This document shows, in pieces, positions 9,064 to 19,171 of a stretch of DNA of 37,986 bases. Source of the stretch: Acetatifactor sp. GTDB lineage: Bacteria; Bacillota; Clostridia; Lachnospirales; Lachnospiraceae. Numbering within the stretch: position 1 is the stretch's first letter; every line of letters starts with the position of its first letter. A program made the translations under genes and the position numbers. Below the pieces are notes generated by a model. The model saw only the letters and a list, made by a program, of their open reading frames with translations, ran no database searches and was not told where the DNA came from. The DNA lies in contig JAIDDH010000148.1 of assembly GCA_029055435.1 (NCBI GenBank), positions 9,548-47,533 on the forward strand, read 5' to 3'.

Positions 9064-9084
9064 AAACTTAACACCGTTAAGTTT
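9064..9084. promoter_or_regulatory. Probable TetR operator (9-bp arms, 3-bp centre)
   Basis: AAACTTAAC-ACC-GTTAAGTTT is a perfect inverted repeat ending 11 bases before the tetR start codon. It overlaps the predicted -10 element, the expected place for an autorepressor. Confidence 0.8.
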
Positions 9085-9107
9085 ATCATATAATCAACTT
9101 TTGTCAA
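9080..9107 (-). promoter_or_regulatory. Predicted promoter of the tetR-hydrolase operon
   Basis: On the minus strand, TTGACA (9102-9107) and TAAACT (9080-9085) are 16 bases apart. The -10 lies partly in the palindromic operator. Confidence 0.6.
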
Positions 9108-9196
9108 GCTTATCTTTTACACTATAAAGACTATTGTCAATAGCACACGCACCTGTATTCATTAACACTTATCTGCCACCTCTGTCTTCAGGACGT

Positions 9197-9228
9197 AAAA
9201 AGGGCCTCCCGATTTCTCGGAAAGCCCC
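9197..9228 (-). terminator. Intrinsic terminator of tuf
   Basis: On the minus strand an 11-pair stem, GGGCTTTCCGA with TCGGGAGGCCC (some G-U pairs) around a GAAA loop, is followed by TTTTT. It ends the tuf transcript about 40 bases after the stop codon. Confidence 0.88.
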
Positions 9229-9270
9229 ATAAAATCTAGCTTTTTACTAATGAATTCGTCAGAATTCTAT

Positions 9271-10458
9271 TTACTCAACAATCGTAGCCACACGACCAGA
9301 ACCAACTGTTCTACCACCCTCACGGATAGCGAAAGTCAGACCCTGCTCCATAGCGATGGGATGGATCAGCTCGATGCTCATCTCAACATTATCGCCAGGC
9401 ATGCACATCTCGGTGCCAGCAGGCAGGTTGCATACGCCGGTAACGTCGGTAGTTCTGAAGTAGAACTGAGGACGATAGTTGTTGAAGAAAGGAGTATGAC
9501 GGCCACCCTCATCCTTGGTCAGAACGTAAACCTGAGCGGTGAACTTGGTGTGGCAGGTAACGGTGCCGGGCTTTGCAAGAACCTGACCACGCTCGATCTC
9601 GGTTCTCTGAACGCCACGAAGCAGTGCGCCGATGTTATCACCAGCCTGTGCCTCATCCAGCATCTTACGGAACATCTCGATACCGGTTACAACGGTCTTC
9701 TTGGTCTCTTCCTTGATACCAACGATTTCAACTTCCTCATTCAGATGCAGAACGCCACGCTCTACACGGCCGGTAGCAACGGTACCACGACCGGTAATGG
9801 TGAATACGTCCTCGACAGGCATAAGGAAAGGCTTGTCTGTGTCACGCTGAGGATCAGGAATATACTCGTCAACGGTGCTCATCAGCTCCATGATCTTGTC
9901 GCCCCACTCGCCGTTGGGATCCTCAAGAGCCTTCAGTGCGGAACCCTTGATGATAGGGCAATCGGTGAAGTCGTACTCCTCCAACTGCTCGGTGATCTCC
10001 ATCTCAACCAGCTCAAGCAGCTCAGGATCGTCAACCATGTCGCACTTGTTCATGAATACAACGATGTAGGGCACGCCTACCTGACGGGACAGAAGGATGT
10101 GCTCCTTGGTCTGTGCCATAACGCCATCGGTAGCAGCTACAACAAGGATAGCGCCGTCCATCTGTGCAGCACCGGTGATCATGTTCTTTACATAGTCAGC
10201 ATGGCCCGGGCAGTCAACGTGAGCATAGTGTCTCTTCTCGGTCTGATACTCAACGTGTGCGGTGGAAATGGTAATACCACGCTCTCTCTCCTCGGGAGCC
10301 TTGTCGATGTTCTCGAAATCAACCTTCTCGTTACCTGCTACTCTCTCTGCCAGAACCTTGGTGATAGCAGCGGTCAGAGTGGTTTTACCATGGTCAACGT
10401 GACCGATGGTACCAATGTTACAATGGGGCTTAGATCTTTCAAATTTAGCTTTAGCCAT
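9271..10458 (-). CDS. tuf: Elongation factor Tu
   Basis: EF-Tu is a GTPase that carries aminoacyl-tRNA to the ribosomal A site. At 395 residues it is full length, with the G1 loop GHVDHGKT near residue 19, DCPGHADY, and NKCD, followed by the two beta-barrel domains and C terminus [16 protein letters not shown] precedes the ATG. Its own promoter lies in the 118-base gap after fusA, so it can be expressed both with and without the upstream str genes. Its last 41 coding bases before codon ATIVE are duplicated at 7208-7248, which suggests that this 3' end was supplied by an inserted element. Confidence 0.99.
   Translation of the reverse strand: MAKAKFERSKPHCNIGTIGHVDHGKTTLTAAITKVLAERVAGNEKVDFENIDKAPEERERGITISTAHVEYQTEKRHYAHVDCPGHADYVKNMITGAAQMDGAILVVAATDGVMAQTKEHILLSRQVGVPYIVVFMNKCDMVDDPELLELVEMEITEQLEEYDFTDCPIIKGSALKALEDPNGEWGDKIMELMSTVDEYIPDPQRDTDKPFLMPVEDVFTITGRGTVATGRVERGVLHLNEEVEIVGIKEETKKTVVTGIEMFRKMLDEAQAGDNIGALLRGVQRTEIERGQVLAKPGTVTCHTKFTAQVYVLTKDEGGRHTPFFNNYRPQFYFRTTDVTGVCNLPAGTEMCMPGDNVEMSIELIHPIAMEQGLTFAIREGGRTVGSGRVATIVE
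9284..9324. repeat. 41-bp direct repeat, proximal copy within tuf 3' end
   Basis: Identical to 7208-7248 in the same orientation. It lies in coding sequence for the conserved EF-Tu C terminus and is the putative crossover region of the insertion. Confidence 0.9.
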
Positions 10459-10512
10459 TATTAATATCCTCCTTAAAAAATAGATACAATTGTTTTTTTC
10501 TCGCTATCTCTG

Positions 10513-10541
10513 ATTATATTAAATAATCAGAAGTTTGACAA
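10513..10541 (-). promoter_or_regulatory. Predicted sigma-70 promoter of tuf, overlapped by a palindrome
   Basis: TTGTCA (10536-10541) and a perfect TATAAT (10513-10518) are 17 bases apart on the minus strand. A perfect inverted repeat, CTGATTAT with ATAATCAG around 5 bases, spans 10510-10530 and so covers the -10 and part of the spacer. It could be an operator or chance in AT-rich DNA. Confidence 0.75.
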
Positions 10542-10576
10542 GCAATTTTTGTTAAAATACGGTAAAACTTCGCAAC

Positions 10577-12739
10577 TTATTTTGCCTTCTCGGACAATAC
10601 CTTCTCCTGAACATTCTTGGGAACGGGCTCGTACTTCTCGAAGAACATGGAGTAGTTGCCGCGGCCCTGTGTCTTGGACCGAAGGTCTGTGGAGTAACCG
10701 AACATCTCTGCCAGAGGAACGAATGCGCGCACGATCTTGCCGCCGCCCAGATCATCCATACCCTCCACGCGTCCACGACGGGAGTTCAAATCTCCGATTA
10801 CATCACCCATATACTCTTCAGGCATGGTAACCTCAACCTTCATGATAGGCTCAAGAAGTACGGGGCTTGCCTTCTGCATTGCATCCTTAAACGCCATGGA
10901 ACCGGCGATATGGAATGCCATCTCCGAAGAGTCTACTTCGTGGTAGGAACCGTCATACACATTTGCATGAACGCCCAGCACGGGGAATCCGCCGAGAATA
11001 CCTGCCTGAGCAGCCTCGCGAATACCTTCGCCGACCGCAGGGATATACTCCTTGGGAATCGCGCCGCCGACCACAGTAGATTCAAACAGCAGTACGGGGG
11101 GCTCGTTAATCAGAATATTAGCCTTGGGATCAAACTCGAACTTCTCGCAGTTTGCCTCAAGCGGCTCGAATTTTACCTTACAATGTCCGTACTGTCCACG
11201 ACCGCCGGACTGTTTAGCATACTTGGAGTCAACCTCCACAGCCTTGGTGAACGCCTCTTTGTAGGCAACCTGAGGTGCGCCTACATTGGCCTCTACCTTG
11301 AACTCGCGCAGCAGTCTGTCAACAATAATCTCCAGATGCAGCTCACCCATACCGGCGATAATGGTCTGACCGGTCTCCTGATTGGTGTGTGCGCGGAATG
11401 TGGGATCTTCCTCAGCCAGCTTAGCCAGAGCCTCACCCATCTTGCCCTGACCGGCTTTGGTCTTAGGCTCGATAGCAAGCTCGATAACGGGCTCAGGGAA
11501 CTCCATGGACTCAAGGATTACCGGATGCTGATCATCGCAGATGGTATCGCCAGTGGTTGTAAACTTGAAACCGACTGCAGCCGCGATATCGCCGGAGTAT
11601 ACCTTGTCCAGCTCCGCACGCTTATTAGCATGCATCTGCAGGATACGTCCCACACGTTCTTTTTTATCTTTTGTGGCATTCAGCACATAAGAACCGGAGT
11701 TCATCGTACCGGAATACACACGGAAGAATGCAAGCTTACCTACAAAGGGATCAGCCATGATCTTGAATGCCAGAGCGGAGAACGGCTCGTCATCGGACGA
11801 ATGTCTCTCAATCTCGTTGCCCTCCAGATCGACACCCTTGATAGCAGGAATGTCGGTAGGTGCGGGCATGTACTCCAAAACGGCATCCAGGAGCTTCTGT
11901 ACACCCTTGTTGCGGTATGCGGAACCACAGCATACAGGCACTGCCGTACACTCGCAGGTTCCCTTGCGGAGAGCAGCCTTAAGCTGCTCGGTGGAAGGCT
12001 CCTCGCCCTCCAGGTACATCATTGTCAAGTCGTCATCCAACTCGCAAATCTTCTCGATCAACTCAGAACGATACAGCTCTGCATCATCCTTCATATCTCC
12101 GAGATCATCAGTCACAGTGATATCATCACCCTTGTCATCGTTATAGATATATGCCTTCATCTCAAACAAATCGATGATACCCTTGAATTCATCCTCTTTA
12201 CCGATGGGCAGCTGCAGAACGATGGCATTCTTGCCGAGTCTGTTCTTAATCTGCTCAACAGCTCCGTAGAAGTTTGCACCCATGATATCCATCTTGTTGA
12301 TGAAAGCCATACGAGGCACATTGTAAGTGTCGGCCTGACGCCATACATTCTCGGACTGAGGCTCCACACCTCCCTTTGCACAGAAGACGCCGACAGCGCC
12401 GTCCAGTACGCGAAGGGAACGCTCTACTTCCACAGTGAAGTCCACGTGACCGGGAGTATCAATAATGTTGATACGATGCTCCAATGCACCTTCCATGGGC
12501 TTGGTCTCTTTCTCCAAAGTCCAGTGACAGGTGGTAGCGGCTGATGTTATGGTGATACCTCTCTCCTGCTCCTGCTCCATCCAGTCCATGGTAGCAGTAC
12601 CTTCGTGAGTATCGCCAATCTTGTAGTTTACGCCAGTGTAATACAGAATACGCTCGGTCAATGTGGTCTTGCCCGCATCGATATGAGCCATGATTCCGAT
12701 ATTTCTGGTTCTCTCTAAGGGATATTCTCTTCCAGCCAA
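10577..12739 (-). CDS. fusA: Elongation factor G
   Basis: EF-G is the GTPase that moves tRNAs and mRNA through the ribosome after each peptide bond. The 720-residue protein has the P-loop AHIDAGKT near residue 18, the DTPGHVDF switch region, NKMD, and the usual domain II to V arrangement up to a Lys-rich end. It starts 29 bases after rpsG with an AGGA site, as part of the rpsL-rpsG-fusA unit. Nothing unusual is seen. Confidence 0.99.
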   Translation of the reverse strand: MAGREYPLERTRNIGIMAHIDAGKTTLTERILYYTGVNYKIGDTHEGTATMDWMEQEQERGITITSAATTCHWTLEKETKPMEGALEHRINIIDTPGHVDFTVEVERSLRVLDGAVGVFCAKGGVEPQSENVWRQADTYNVPRMAFINKMDIMGANFYGAVEQIKNRLGKNAIVLQLPIGKEDEFKGIIDLFEMKAYIYNDDKGDDITVTDDLGDMKDDAELYRSELIEKICELDDDLTMMYLEGEEPSTEQLKAALRKGTCECTAVPVCCGSAYRNKGVQKLLDAVLEYMPAPTDIPAIKGVDLEGNEIERHSSDDEPFSALAFKIMADPFVGKLAFFRVYSGTMNSGSYVLNATKDKKERVGRILQMHANKRAELDKVYSGDIAAAVGFKFTTTGDTICDDQHPVILESMEFPEPVIELAIEPKTKAGQGKMGEALAKLAEEDPTFRAHTNQETGQTIIAGMGELHLEIIVDRLLREFKVEANVGAPQVAYKEAFTKAVEVDSKYAKQSGGRGQYGHCKVKFEPLEANCEKFEFDPKANILINEPPVLLFESTVVGGAIPKEYIPAVGEGIREAAQAGILGGFPVLGVHANVYDGSYHEVDSSEMAFHIAGSMAFKDAMQKASPVLLEPIMKVEVTMPEEYMGDVIGDLNSRRGRVEGMDDLGGGKIVRAFVPLAEMFGYSTDLRSKTQGRGNYSMFFEKYEPVPKNVQEKVLSEKAK

Positions 12740-12768
12740 GGTCTTTTCCTCCTATTTTTGTGTGAAGC

Positions 12769-13365
<597 letters not shown>

Positions 13366-13378
13366 TTAGTGTAGTACA

Positions 13379-13423
13379 AAATTGACGTTTTACGTCAATT
13401 TGAAGAATCCTGGCGGATTCTTC
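13379..13423 (-). promoter_or_regulatory. Twin hairpins in the rpsL-rpsG spacer
   Basis: Two abutting perfect inverted repeats follow rpsL: 9-bp arms GAAGAATCC/GGATTCTTC with a 4-base loop at 13402-13423, then 10-bp arms AAATTGACGT/ACGTCAATTT with a 3-base loop at 13379-13401. After the second, only a short run TTTTG follows. They may be a partial terminator, a processing or stability element, or a protein-binding leader for rpsG. Confidence 0.75.
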
Positions 13424-13430
13424 CCAGTTC

Positions 13431-13853
13431 CTACTTCTTGGCGTCTTTAGGTCTCTTAGCGCCGTACTTGGAACGAGCCTGCTTTCTGTTGGCAACACCT
13501 GCAGTATCCAAAGTACCACGAATGATATGATATCTGGTACCGGGAAGATCCTTTACTCTGCCGCCACGGATCAGCACCACGCTATGCTCCTGAAGGTTGT
13601 GGCCTTCACCGGGGATATAGCTGGTAACCTCGATACCGTTGGAAAGACGTACTCTGGCGATCTTTCTCAGTGCGGAGTTAGGCTTCTTAGGAGTTGCAGT
13701 CTTAACTGCAGTACACACACCACGCTTCTGAGGAGCGGAAGTGTTAGTAGCCTTCTTGTGAAGAGAGTTGTAACCTCTCTGCAGCGCAGGTGCAGTAGAC
13801 TTCTTTACAGTTGTCTGACGTCCCTTTCTTACTAACTGGTTAAATGTTGGCAT
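13431..13853 (-). CDS. rpsL: 30S ribosomal protein S12
   Basis: S12 lies in the ribosomal decoding centre and influences accuracy. The 140-residue protein has the conserved [11 protein letters not shown] and [11 protein letters not shown] segments with wild-type lysines and the [12 protein letters not shown] loop at the positions where streptomycin-resistance changes occur, so the sequence looks drug-sensitive. AGAGGTGA precedes the ATG. It is the first gene of the rpsL-rpsG-fusA unit under a strong promoter. Confidence 0.99.
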   Translation of the reverse strand: MPTFNQLVRKGRQTTVKKSTAPALQRGYNSLHKKATNTSAPQKRGVCTAVKTATPKKPNSALRKIARVRLSNGIEVTSYIPGEGHNLQEHSVVLIRGGRVKDLPGTRYHIIRGTLDTAGVANRKQARSKYGAKRPKDAKK

Positions 13854-13938
13854 TCTGTTTCACCTCTTTCTTATTATAAAATGTTTTTGGTAATTTATAC
13901 ATGTGCCCTGACCTCAAAACAGTGCGCACGCATACAAG

Positions 13939-13958
13939 GTGTGCCTGTTGGGGCACAC
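13939..13958 (-). promoter_or_regulatory. Hairpin at the 5' end of the rpsL transcript
   Basis: A perfect 7-bp stem GTGTGCC/GGCACAC with a 6-base loop begins within a few bases of the predicted transcription start. A 5'-terminal hairpin can protect an mRNA from decay; no protein-binding role is evident. Confidence 0.6.
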
Positions 13959-13964
13959 TAAAAC

Positions 13965-13993
13965 AGTATACTTGTTTCCAAGGATATTGTCAA
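13965..13993 (-). promoter_or_regulatory. Strong sigma-70 promoter of rpsL-rpsG-fusA
   Basis: TTGACA (13988-13993), a 17-base spacer and TATACT (13965-13970) on the minus strand form a near-consensus promoter, with an untranslated leader of roughly 105 bases before rpsL. Confidence 0.88.
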
Positions 13994-14059
13994 CACTAAT
14001 TTTTTGACCACAGTCTTGCCCACAGCCTTGATACGGTAGTGATGCAGCTTTGACATCAA

Positions 14060-14500
14060 TTACAGTATCCCTATGCCTCTCAGCAGCACCAGAACGAAGG
14101 CAAGCAAGCCAATCACTCCCAAAATCATCATGATTATATGAAAATGCGTTTCATCTTCCCGGCAAATCGCTTTTTCGGTTTGGGGATCCAATAAAATATG
14201 CACCTGAGCACCTATTTTGCTCTTTCGGCCCGGACCGTGGCCAACAGGTCCTGTCAGCTGCTTCCTGACGCCTCCCCACTCATACTCATAAATTGGTGCA
14301 TAATACTTCCAAGTGCTCATACCATCGCCATCCTCTCGATGCCAACTTGTGCTGTAATCCACCACAACGCCGATAAGCTCACGCAGATTCTCAGCCCTCT
14401 TCAGAAATTTTATCTGTTTACAGATGCCCAAAATCCCGACCAGCATAAAACATACACTGACAAACCCCATATAAATATAAATTGCTCCCGCTTCTGTCAT
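14060..14500 (-). CDS. DUF3592-like membrane protein of unknown function
   Basis: The 146-residue protein has a membrane helix at about 7-25 and another at about 122-142, with a soluble domain between them. That domain (VVVDY..., a Y.PIYEYEW strand pair, a Gly-Pro loop, then VHILLDPQTEKA) matches the pattern of DUF3592 proteins. Their function is unknown. It follows rfbD after 6 bases and is probably co-transcribed. It lies between rpoC and rpsL, where related genomes often carry an L7Ae-type ribosomal gene or nothing. Confidence 0.75.
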   Translation of the reverse strand: MTEAGAIYIYMGFVSVCFMLVGILGICKQIKFLKRAENLRELIGVVVDYSTSWHREDGDGMSTWKYYAPIYEYEWGGVRKQLTGPVGHGPGRKSKIGAQVHILLDPQTEKAICREDETHFHIIMMILGVIGLLAFVLVLLRGIGIL

Positions 14501-14506
14501 TTCCTG

Positions 14507-15367
14507 TCATCTCCTGTTCTCTCTCAGCTCCTCCAGATATCTCACCAGAGCATCCTGCCATGCAGGCAGTCTCTCAAAGCCATTCTCCGTAAGTTTGTTA
14601 TTGCTCATGCGGCTGTTGTATGGCCGGGCCGCCTTGGCTCCGTATTCTGCCGTGCTCACGGGCAGAACCTTCACCTTATCCGCAAGACCCGCCTCCCTGA
14701 AAATCGCGCAGGCGAATTCATACCAGGAGCAGACGCCCTCGTTGGTGGCGTGATAAATGCCATACCGCTCCGTCTCCACCATATCCGCCAGAAGCTTTGC
14801 CAGATCATAAGTGTATGTGGGGGAACCGATCTGATCGTCCACCACGCGTAATGTGTCATGATTCTCAGCCAGTCTGAGCATGGTTTTTACGAAGTTTTTG
14901 CCGTTTACGCCGAAAGTCCATGTGACGCGCACAATAAAATACTTCTCTAGCAGTTTCTGCACTTCCAGCTCTCCCTCATATTTGGTCCGGCCATACACAT
15001 TCTGCGGGTCTCTCTCGTCGTCGGGCTCCCAGGGGCGTTCCCCCTGCCCGCCAAATACATAATCGGTGCTGATATAAATCAGCTTGATATCCAATGCCTT
15101 ACAGACTTCGGCTATATATCTCGTGCCGTCCACATTTACCTTCCGGCACTGCTCTGCATCATCCTCCGCCGCGTCCACGGCAGTATAGGCCGCACAGTGA
15201 ATCACTGCATCCGGCGCAGTCTCACGAATCACTCTCTCCACACAGGCAGCATCCGTGATATCCATAGTCTGATGATTAACCCCCACTGCCTCCTGCCCGC
15301 GGGATGTAAGCTCCCTCACCACATCAAAGCCGAGCTGCCCTCCTGCGCCTGTCACTAAAATCTTCAT
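14507..15367 (-). CDS. rfbD: dTDP-4-dehydrorhamnose reductase-like protein
   Basis: This extended short-chain dehydrogenase would reduce dTDP-4-keto-L-rhamnose to dTDP-L-rhamnose, the last step in making this sugar donor for surface glycans. The NAD(P)-binding GAGGQLG is at 7-13, STDYVF begins at 100 and the catalytic YGRTK (Y125, K129) is intact, in 286 residues. The ATG at 15365-15367 is chosen because GGAGG lies 7 bases upstream; the open frame extends to 15403. The other rhamnose genes (rfbA, B, C) are not beside it, so it either supplies a pathway encoded elsewhere or acts on a related sugar. Confidence 0.88.
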   Translation of the reverse strand: MKILVTGAGGQLGFDVVRELTSRGQEAVGVNHQTMDITDAACVERVIRETAPDAVIHCAAYTAVDAAEDDAEQCRKVNVDGTRYIAEVCKALDIKLIYISTDYVFGGQGERPWEPDDERDPQNVYGRTKYEGELEVQKLLEKYFIVRVTWTFGVNGKNFVKTMLRLAENHDTLRVVDDQIGSPTYTYDLAKLLADMVETERYGIYHATNEGVCSWYEFACAIFREAGLADKVKVLPVSTAEYGAKAARPYNSRMSNNKLTENGFERLPAWQDALVRYLEELRENRR

Positions 15368-15400
15368 TGCCATTCCTCCCTGTAAGACTCCTATCCTACT

Positions 15401-15433
15401 CAAAAAGCTGTGGCAGGAAATGCCACAGCTTTT
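15401..15433 (-). terminator. Intrinsic terminator of rpoC
   Basis: A perfect 13-bp inverted repeat (AAAAGCTGTGGCA/TGCCACAGCTTTT) with a 5-base loop lies 26 bases after the rpoC stop and ends in TTTTTG on the minus strand. rfbD starts 34 bases further on, so its transcription depends on leakage or an unseen promoter. Confidence 0.85.
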
Positions 15434-15458
15434 CTCGATCTACATTCTGCAAAACAAT

Positions 15459-18400
15459 TTATTCGCTGTCTGCCGTCATCGTCATCTCAGCCTCAGTCAC
15501 GCCAGCATTGGAATCCAAATCCGCATCCTCATCCGGCATCTCGGCAAAGCTGAGCTCCATATCGCCGCCCACGATCTCTTCATCGAAGCTGATGGTGCGG
15601 ACATTGTCAGTGCTGAGTCTGGTATTGCGGTATCTCTTCATACCCGTACCCACGGGAATCAGCTTACCGATGATAACATTCTCCTTCAAGCCGATCAGAT
15701 TGTCTACCTTACCCTTGATGGCTGCCTCGGTCAGAACCTTGGTAGTCTCCTGGAAGGATGCGGCTGACAGGAAGGAATCCGTTGCCAGTGCAGCCTTGGT
15801 GATACCCAGGATAATACGCTTGCCGTCCGCGGGCTCCTTGCCCTCTGCCAGCAGCTGCTCGTTCATCTCCTCGTAATCCAGCACATCCACCAGCGTGCCG
15901 GGCAGGAAGTCCGTATCGCCATTGTTCTCAATGCGAACCTTCTTCAACATCTGGCGAACCAGCACCTCGATATGCTTATCGGAAATATCCACACCCTGCA
16001 GACGATATACACGCTGTACCTCACGGAGCATGTAATCCTGTACTGCGCGGATTCCCTTGATCTTTAACAGGTCATGAGGATTGACGCTACCCTCGGTCAG
16101 CTCATCGCCGGCCTCCAGCATCTGTCCGTCCACCACCTTGATACGGGAACCATAGGGAATCAGATATGCCTTGGACTCTCCGGTCTCATCATTGGTGATA
16201 ACCACCTCGCGCTTCTTCTTGGTATCTCTGATCTCGGCCTGACCGCCAAACTCGGCGATGATTGCAAGTCCCTTGGGCTTACGGGCCTCGAACAGCTCCT
16301 CTACACGGGGAAGACCCTGTGTGATATCGTCACCTGCCACACCGCCGGTGTGGAAGGTTCTCATGGTCAACTGCGTACCGGGCTCACCGATGGACTGTGC
16401 CGCGATAATGCCGACAGCCTCTCCCACCTGCACTGCCTCTCCGGTCGCCATGTTTGCGCCATAACATTTTGCGCAGATGCCCACATGGGAACGGCAGGTC
16501 AATATGGTACGAATCTTCACTTCCTCGATGGGCTCGCCCTTCTCATTCACGCCTACGCTCAAAATCTTTGCGGCGCGGCTGGGTGTAATCATGTGATTGC
16601 TCTTCACGATCACATTGCCATCTTTATCCTTAATCTCCTCACAGGCATAACGGCCAGTGATTCTATCTTTCAGACTTTCAATGGTCTCTCTTCCGTCCAT
16701 AAAGGCCTTGACTACCATGCCGGGAATCTCATCCTTGCCCTCACAACAATCCACCTCTCTGATCGAAAGCTCCTGAGATACATCCACCATTCTTCTGGTC
16801 AGATAACCGGAGTCCGCAGTACGCAGTGCCGTGTCAGACAGACCCTTACGGGCGCCATGTGCGGACATGAAATACTCCAGTACGTCCAGACCCTCACGGA
16901 AGTTGGACTTGATGGGCAGCTCAATGGTTCTTCCTGTAGTATCTGCCATCAGGCCTCGCATGCCGGCCAGCTGCTTAATCTGCTGATTGGAACCACGGGC
17001 GCCGGAATCCGCCATCATAAAGATATTATTGTACTTATCCAGACCGGCGAGCAACACATCCGTCAGCTCCTTATCGGTCTCGTTCCAGGTCTCCACAACT
17101 GCGCGGTAACGCTCTTCCTCTGTGATCAGACCACGTCTGAAATTGGCGGAAATCCGGTCAACAGTTGCCTGAGCCGCAGCCAGCATTTCGGGCTTCTTGG
17201 CAGGCACAGTCATATCGGAGATGGATACGGTCATGGCGGCTCTTGTGGAATACTTGTAGCCGATGGCCTTTACATCGTCCAGAACCTCCGCGGTCCTGGA
17301 AGCTCCATGAGTGTTGATGACCTTCTCCAGAATCTGCTTCAGGCCCTTCTTGCCCACATGGAAATCAACCTCCAGCTTCAGCAGATTCTCGGGATCGCTT
17401 CTGTCCACAAATCCCAGATCCTGAGGCAGTATCTCATTGAAGAGAAATCTTCCCAGCGTGGACTTCACATTGCCAGAGACCACATTTCCCTGCGCGTCTT
17501 TCTTGCTCACGCGCACCAATATCTTGGAATGCAGGGTAATCGCCTGATTCTCATAGGCCAAAATAGCCTCATTCACACTCTTAAAGAACTTGCCCTCGCC
17601 CTTTGCGCCCTCTCTCTCCTGGGTCAGATAATAGATACCCAGCACCATATCCTGCGAGGGAACGGCCACAGGGCCGCCGTCGGAAGGCTTTAACAGATTG
17701 TTCGGGGACAAAAGCAGGAATCTGCACTCCGCCTGTGCCTCCACAGACAGAGGAAGATGTACTGCCATCTGGTCTCCGTCGAAGTCTGCGTTAAATGCGG
17801 TACATACCAGAGGATGCAGCTTGATTGCCTTACCTTCCACCAAAATAGGCTCAAACGCCTGAATACCCAGTCTGTGCAGGGTCGGTGCACGGTTCAGCAT
17901 CACAGGATGCTCCTTGATGACCTCCTCCAGCACATCCCATACGCTGGTGTCCAGTCTCTCCACCAGCTTCTTGGCGTTCTTGATATTCTGACTGATGCCT
18001 CTCGCCACCAGCTCTTTCATCACGAAGGGCTTGAACAGCTCGATAGCCATCTCTTTGGGCAGACCGCACTGATAAATCTTGAGCTCCGGTCCTACCACGA
18101 TAACGGAACGTCCCGAGTAGTCCACACGTTTACCCAGCAGATTCTGACGGAAACGTCCGGATTTTCCCTTCAGCATATCGGACAGAGACTTCAATGCCCG
18201 GTTGCCGGGGCCGGTTACAGGACGTCCTCTTCTGCCGTTGTCAATCAGAGCATCCACAGCCTCCTGCAGCATACGCTTCTCATTGCGCACGATGATATCA
18301 GGAGCGCCCAGCTCCAGCAGTCTCTTCAGACGGTTATTTCTGTTGATAATTCTTCTGTATAAGTCATTGAGGTCAGATGTTGCAAAACGGCCGCCATCCA

Positions 18401-19151
18401 ACTGAACCATAGGACGCAGATCGGGAGGAATCACGGGCACTACGTCCATAATCATCCACTCAGGCAGATTGCCCGAGCCGCGGAACGCCTCCACGACCTC
18501 CAGCCTCTTGATGATACGGGCACGCTTCTGACCGGAGGACTCCTTCAGGCCGGTCTTCAACTCCACTGCCTCTGCCTCCAAATCCACTGCCTGCAAGAGC
18601 TCCTTGATAGCCTCGGCACCCATTCCCACACGGAATTTATTGCCCCAAGTCTCCCTGGCATCCTGATACTCCTTCTCAGAGAGCACCTGCTTGTAATCCA
18701 GGCTGGTCTCGCCTGCATCCAGAACAATATAGGATGCGAAATACAGCACCTTCTCCAGCACTCTGGGAGACAGATCCAGAATCAATCCCATACGGCTGGG
18801 AATTCCTTTAAAATACCAGATGTGAGACACCGGAGCCGCCAGCTCGATATGCCCCATGCGCTCTCTGCGGACGCTGGCCTTGGTAACCTCCACGCCGCAT
18901 CGGTCGCAGACTACACCTTTATATCTGATCTTCTTATACTTACCGCAATGACATTCCCAGTCCTTGCTGGGTCCGAAAATCTTCTCACAGAACAGACCGT
19001 CCCTCTCGGGCTTTAAGGTTCTGTAATTGATTGTCTCAGGCTTTAATACTTCACCGTGGGACCACTCACGAATCTTATCAGGTGATGCTAATCCGATCTT
19101 GATAGCATCAAATGTCATAGGCTGGTAATTTTCCGTTCTTGTTTCTGACAT
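15459..19151 (-). CDS. rpoC: RNA polymerase beta' subunit
   Basis: This is the catalytic large subunit of RNA polymerase. The metal-binding motif NADFDGDQM is at 454-462. The N-terminal zinc site (ECHC at 66-69 and CDRC at 82-85), the rudder/bridge region and the C-terminal jaw are present, and a second Cys cluster ([11 protein letters not shown]) lies in the C-terminal half. At 1230 residues it has the compact Firmicutes form without the large insertions of proteobacteria. The gap to rpoB is 20 bases; both are one transcript. Confidence 0.99.
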   Translation of the reverse strand: MSETRTENYQPMTFDAIKIGLASPDKIREWSHGEVLKPETINYRTLKPERDGLFCEKIFGPSKDWECHCGKYKKIRYKGVVCDRCGVEVTKASVRRERMGHIELAAPVSHIWYFKGIPSRMGLILDLSPRVLEKVLYFASYIVLDAGETSLDYKQVLSEKEYQDARETWGNKFRVGMGAEAIKELLQAVDLEAEAVELKTGLKESSGQKRARIIKRLEVVEAFRGSGNLPEWMIMDVVPVIPPDLRPMVQLDGGRFATSDLNDLYRRIINRNNRLKRLLELGAPDIIVRNEKRMLQEAVDALIDNGRRGRPVTGPGNRALKSLSDMLKGKSGRFRQNLLGKRVDYSGRSVIVVGPELKIYQCGLPKEMAIELFKPFVMKELVARGISQNIKNAKKLVERLDTSVWDVLEEVIKEHPVMLNRAPTLHRLGIQAFEPILVEGKAIKLHPLVCTAFNADFDGDQMAVHLPLSVEAQAECRFLLLSPNNLLKPSDGGPVAVPSQDMVLGIYYLTQEREGAKGEGKFFKSVNEAILAYENQAITLHSKILVRVSKKDAQGNVVSGNVKSTLGRFLFNEILPQDLGFVDRSDPENLLKLEVDFHVGKKGLKQILEKVINTHGASRTAEVLDDVKAIGYKYSTRAAMTVSISDMTVPAKKPEMLAAAQATVDRISANFRRGLITEEERYRAVVETWNETDKELTDVLLAGLDKYNNIFMMADSGARGSNQQIKQLAGMRGLMADTTGRTIELPIKSNFREGLDVLEYFMSAHGARKGLSDTALRTADSGYLTRRMVDVSQELSIREVDCCEGKDEIPGMVVKAFMDGRETIESLKDRITGRYACEEIKDKDGNVIVKSNHMITPSRAAKILSVGVNEKGEPIEEVKIRTILTCRSHVGICAKCYGANMATGEAVQVGEAVGIIAAQSIGEPGTQLTMRTFHTGGVAGDDITQGLPRVEELFEARKPKGLAIIAEFGGQAEIRDTKKKREVVITNDETGESKAYLIPYGSRIKVVDGQMLEAGDELTEGSVNPHDLLKIKGIRAVQDYMLREVQRVYRLQGVDISDKHIEVLVRQMLKKVRIENNGDTDFLPGTLVDVLDYEEMNEQLLAEGKEPADGKRIILGITKAALATDSFLSAASFQETTKVLTEAAIKGKVDNLIGLKENVIIGKLIPVGTGMKRYRNTRLSTDNVRTISFDEEIVGGDMELSFAEMPDEDADLDSNAGVTEAEMTMTADSE

Positions 19152-19171
19152 TTTGGCTCTCCCTTTCTGTT

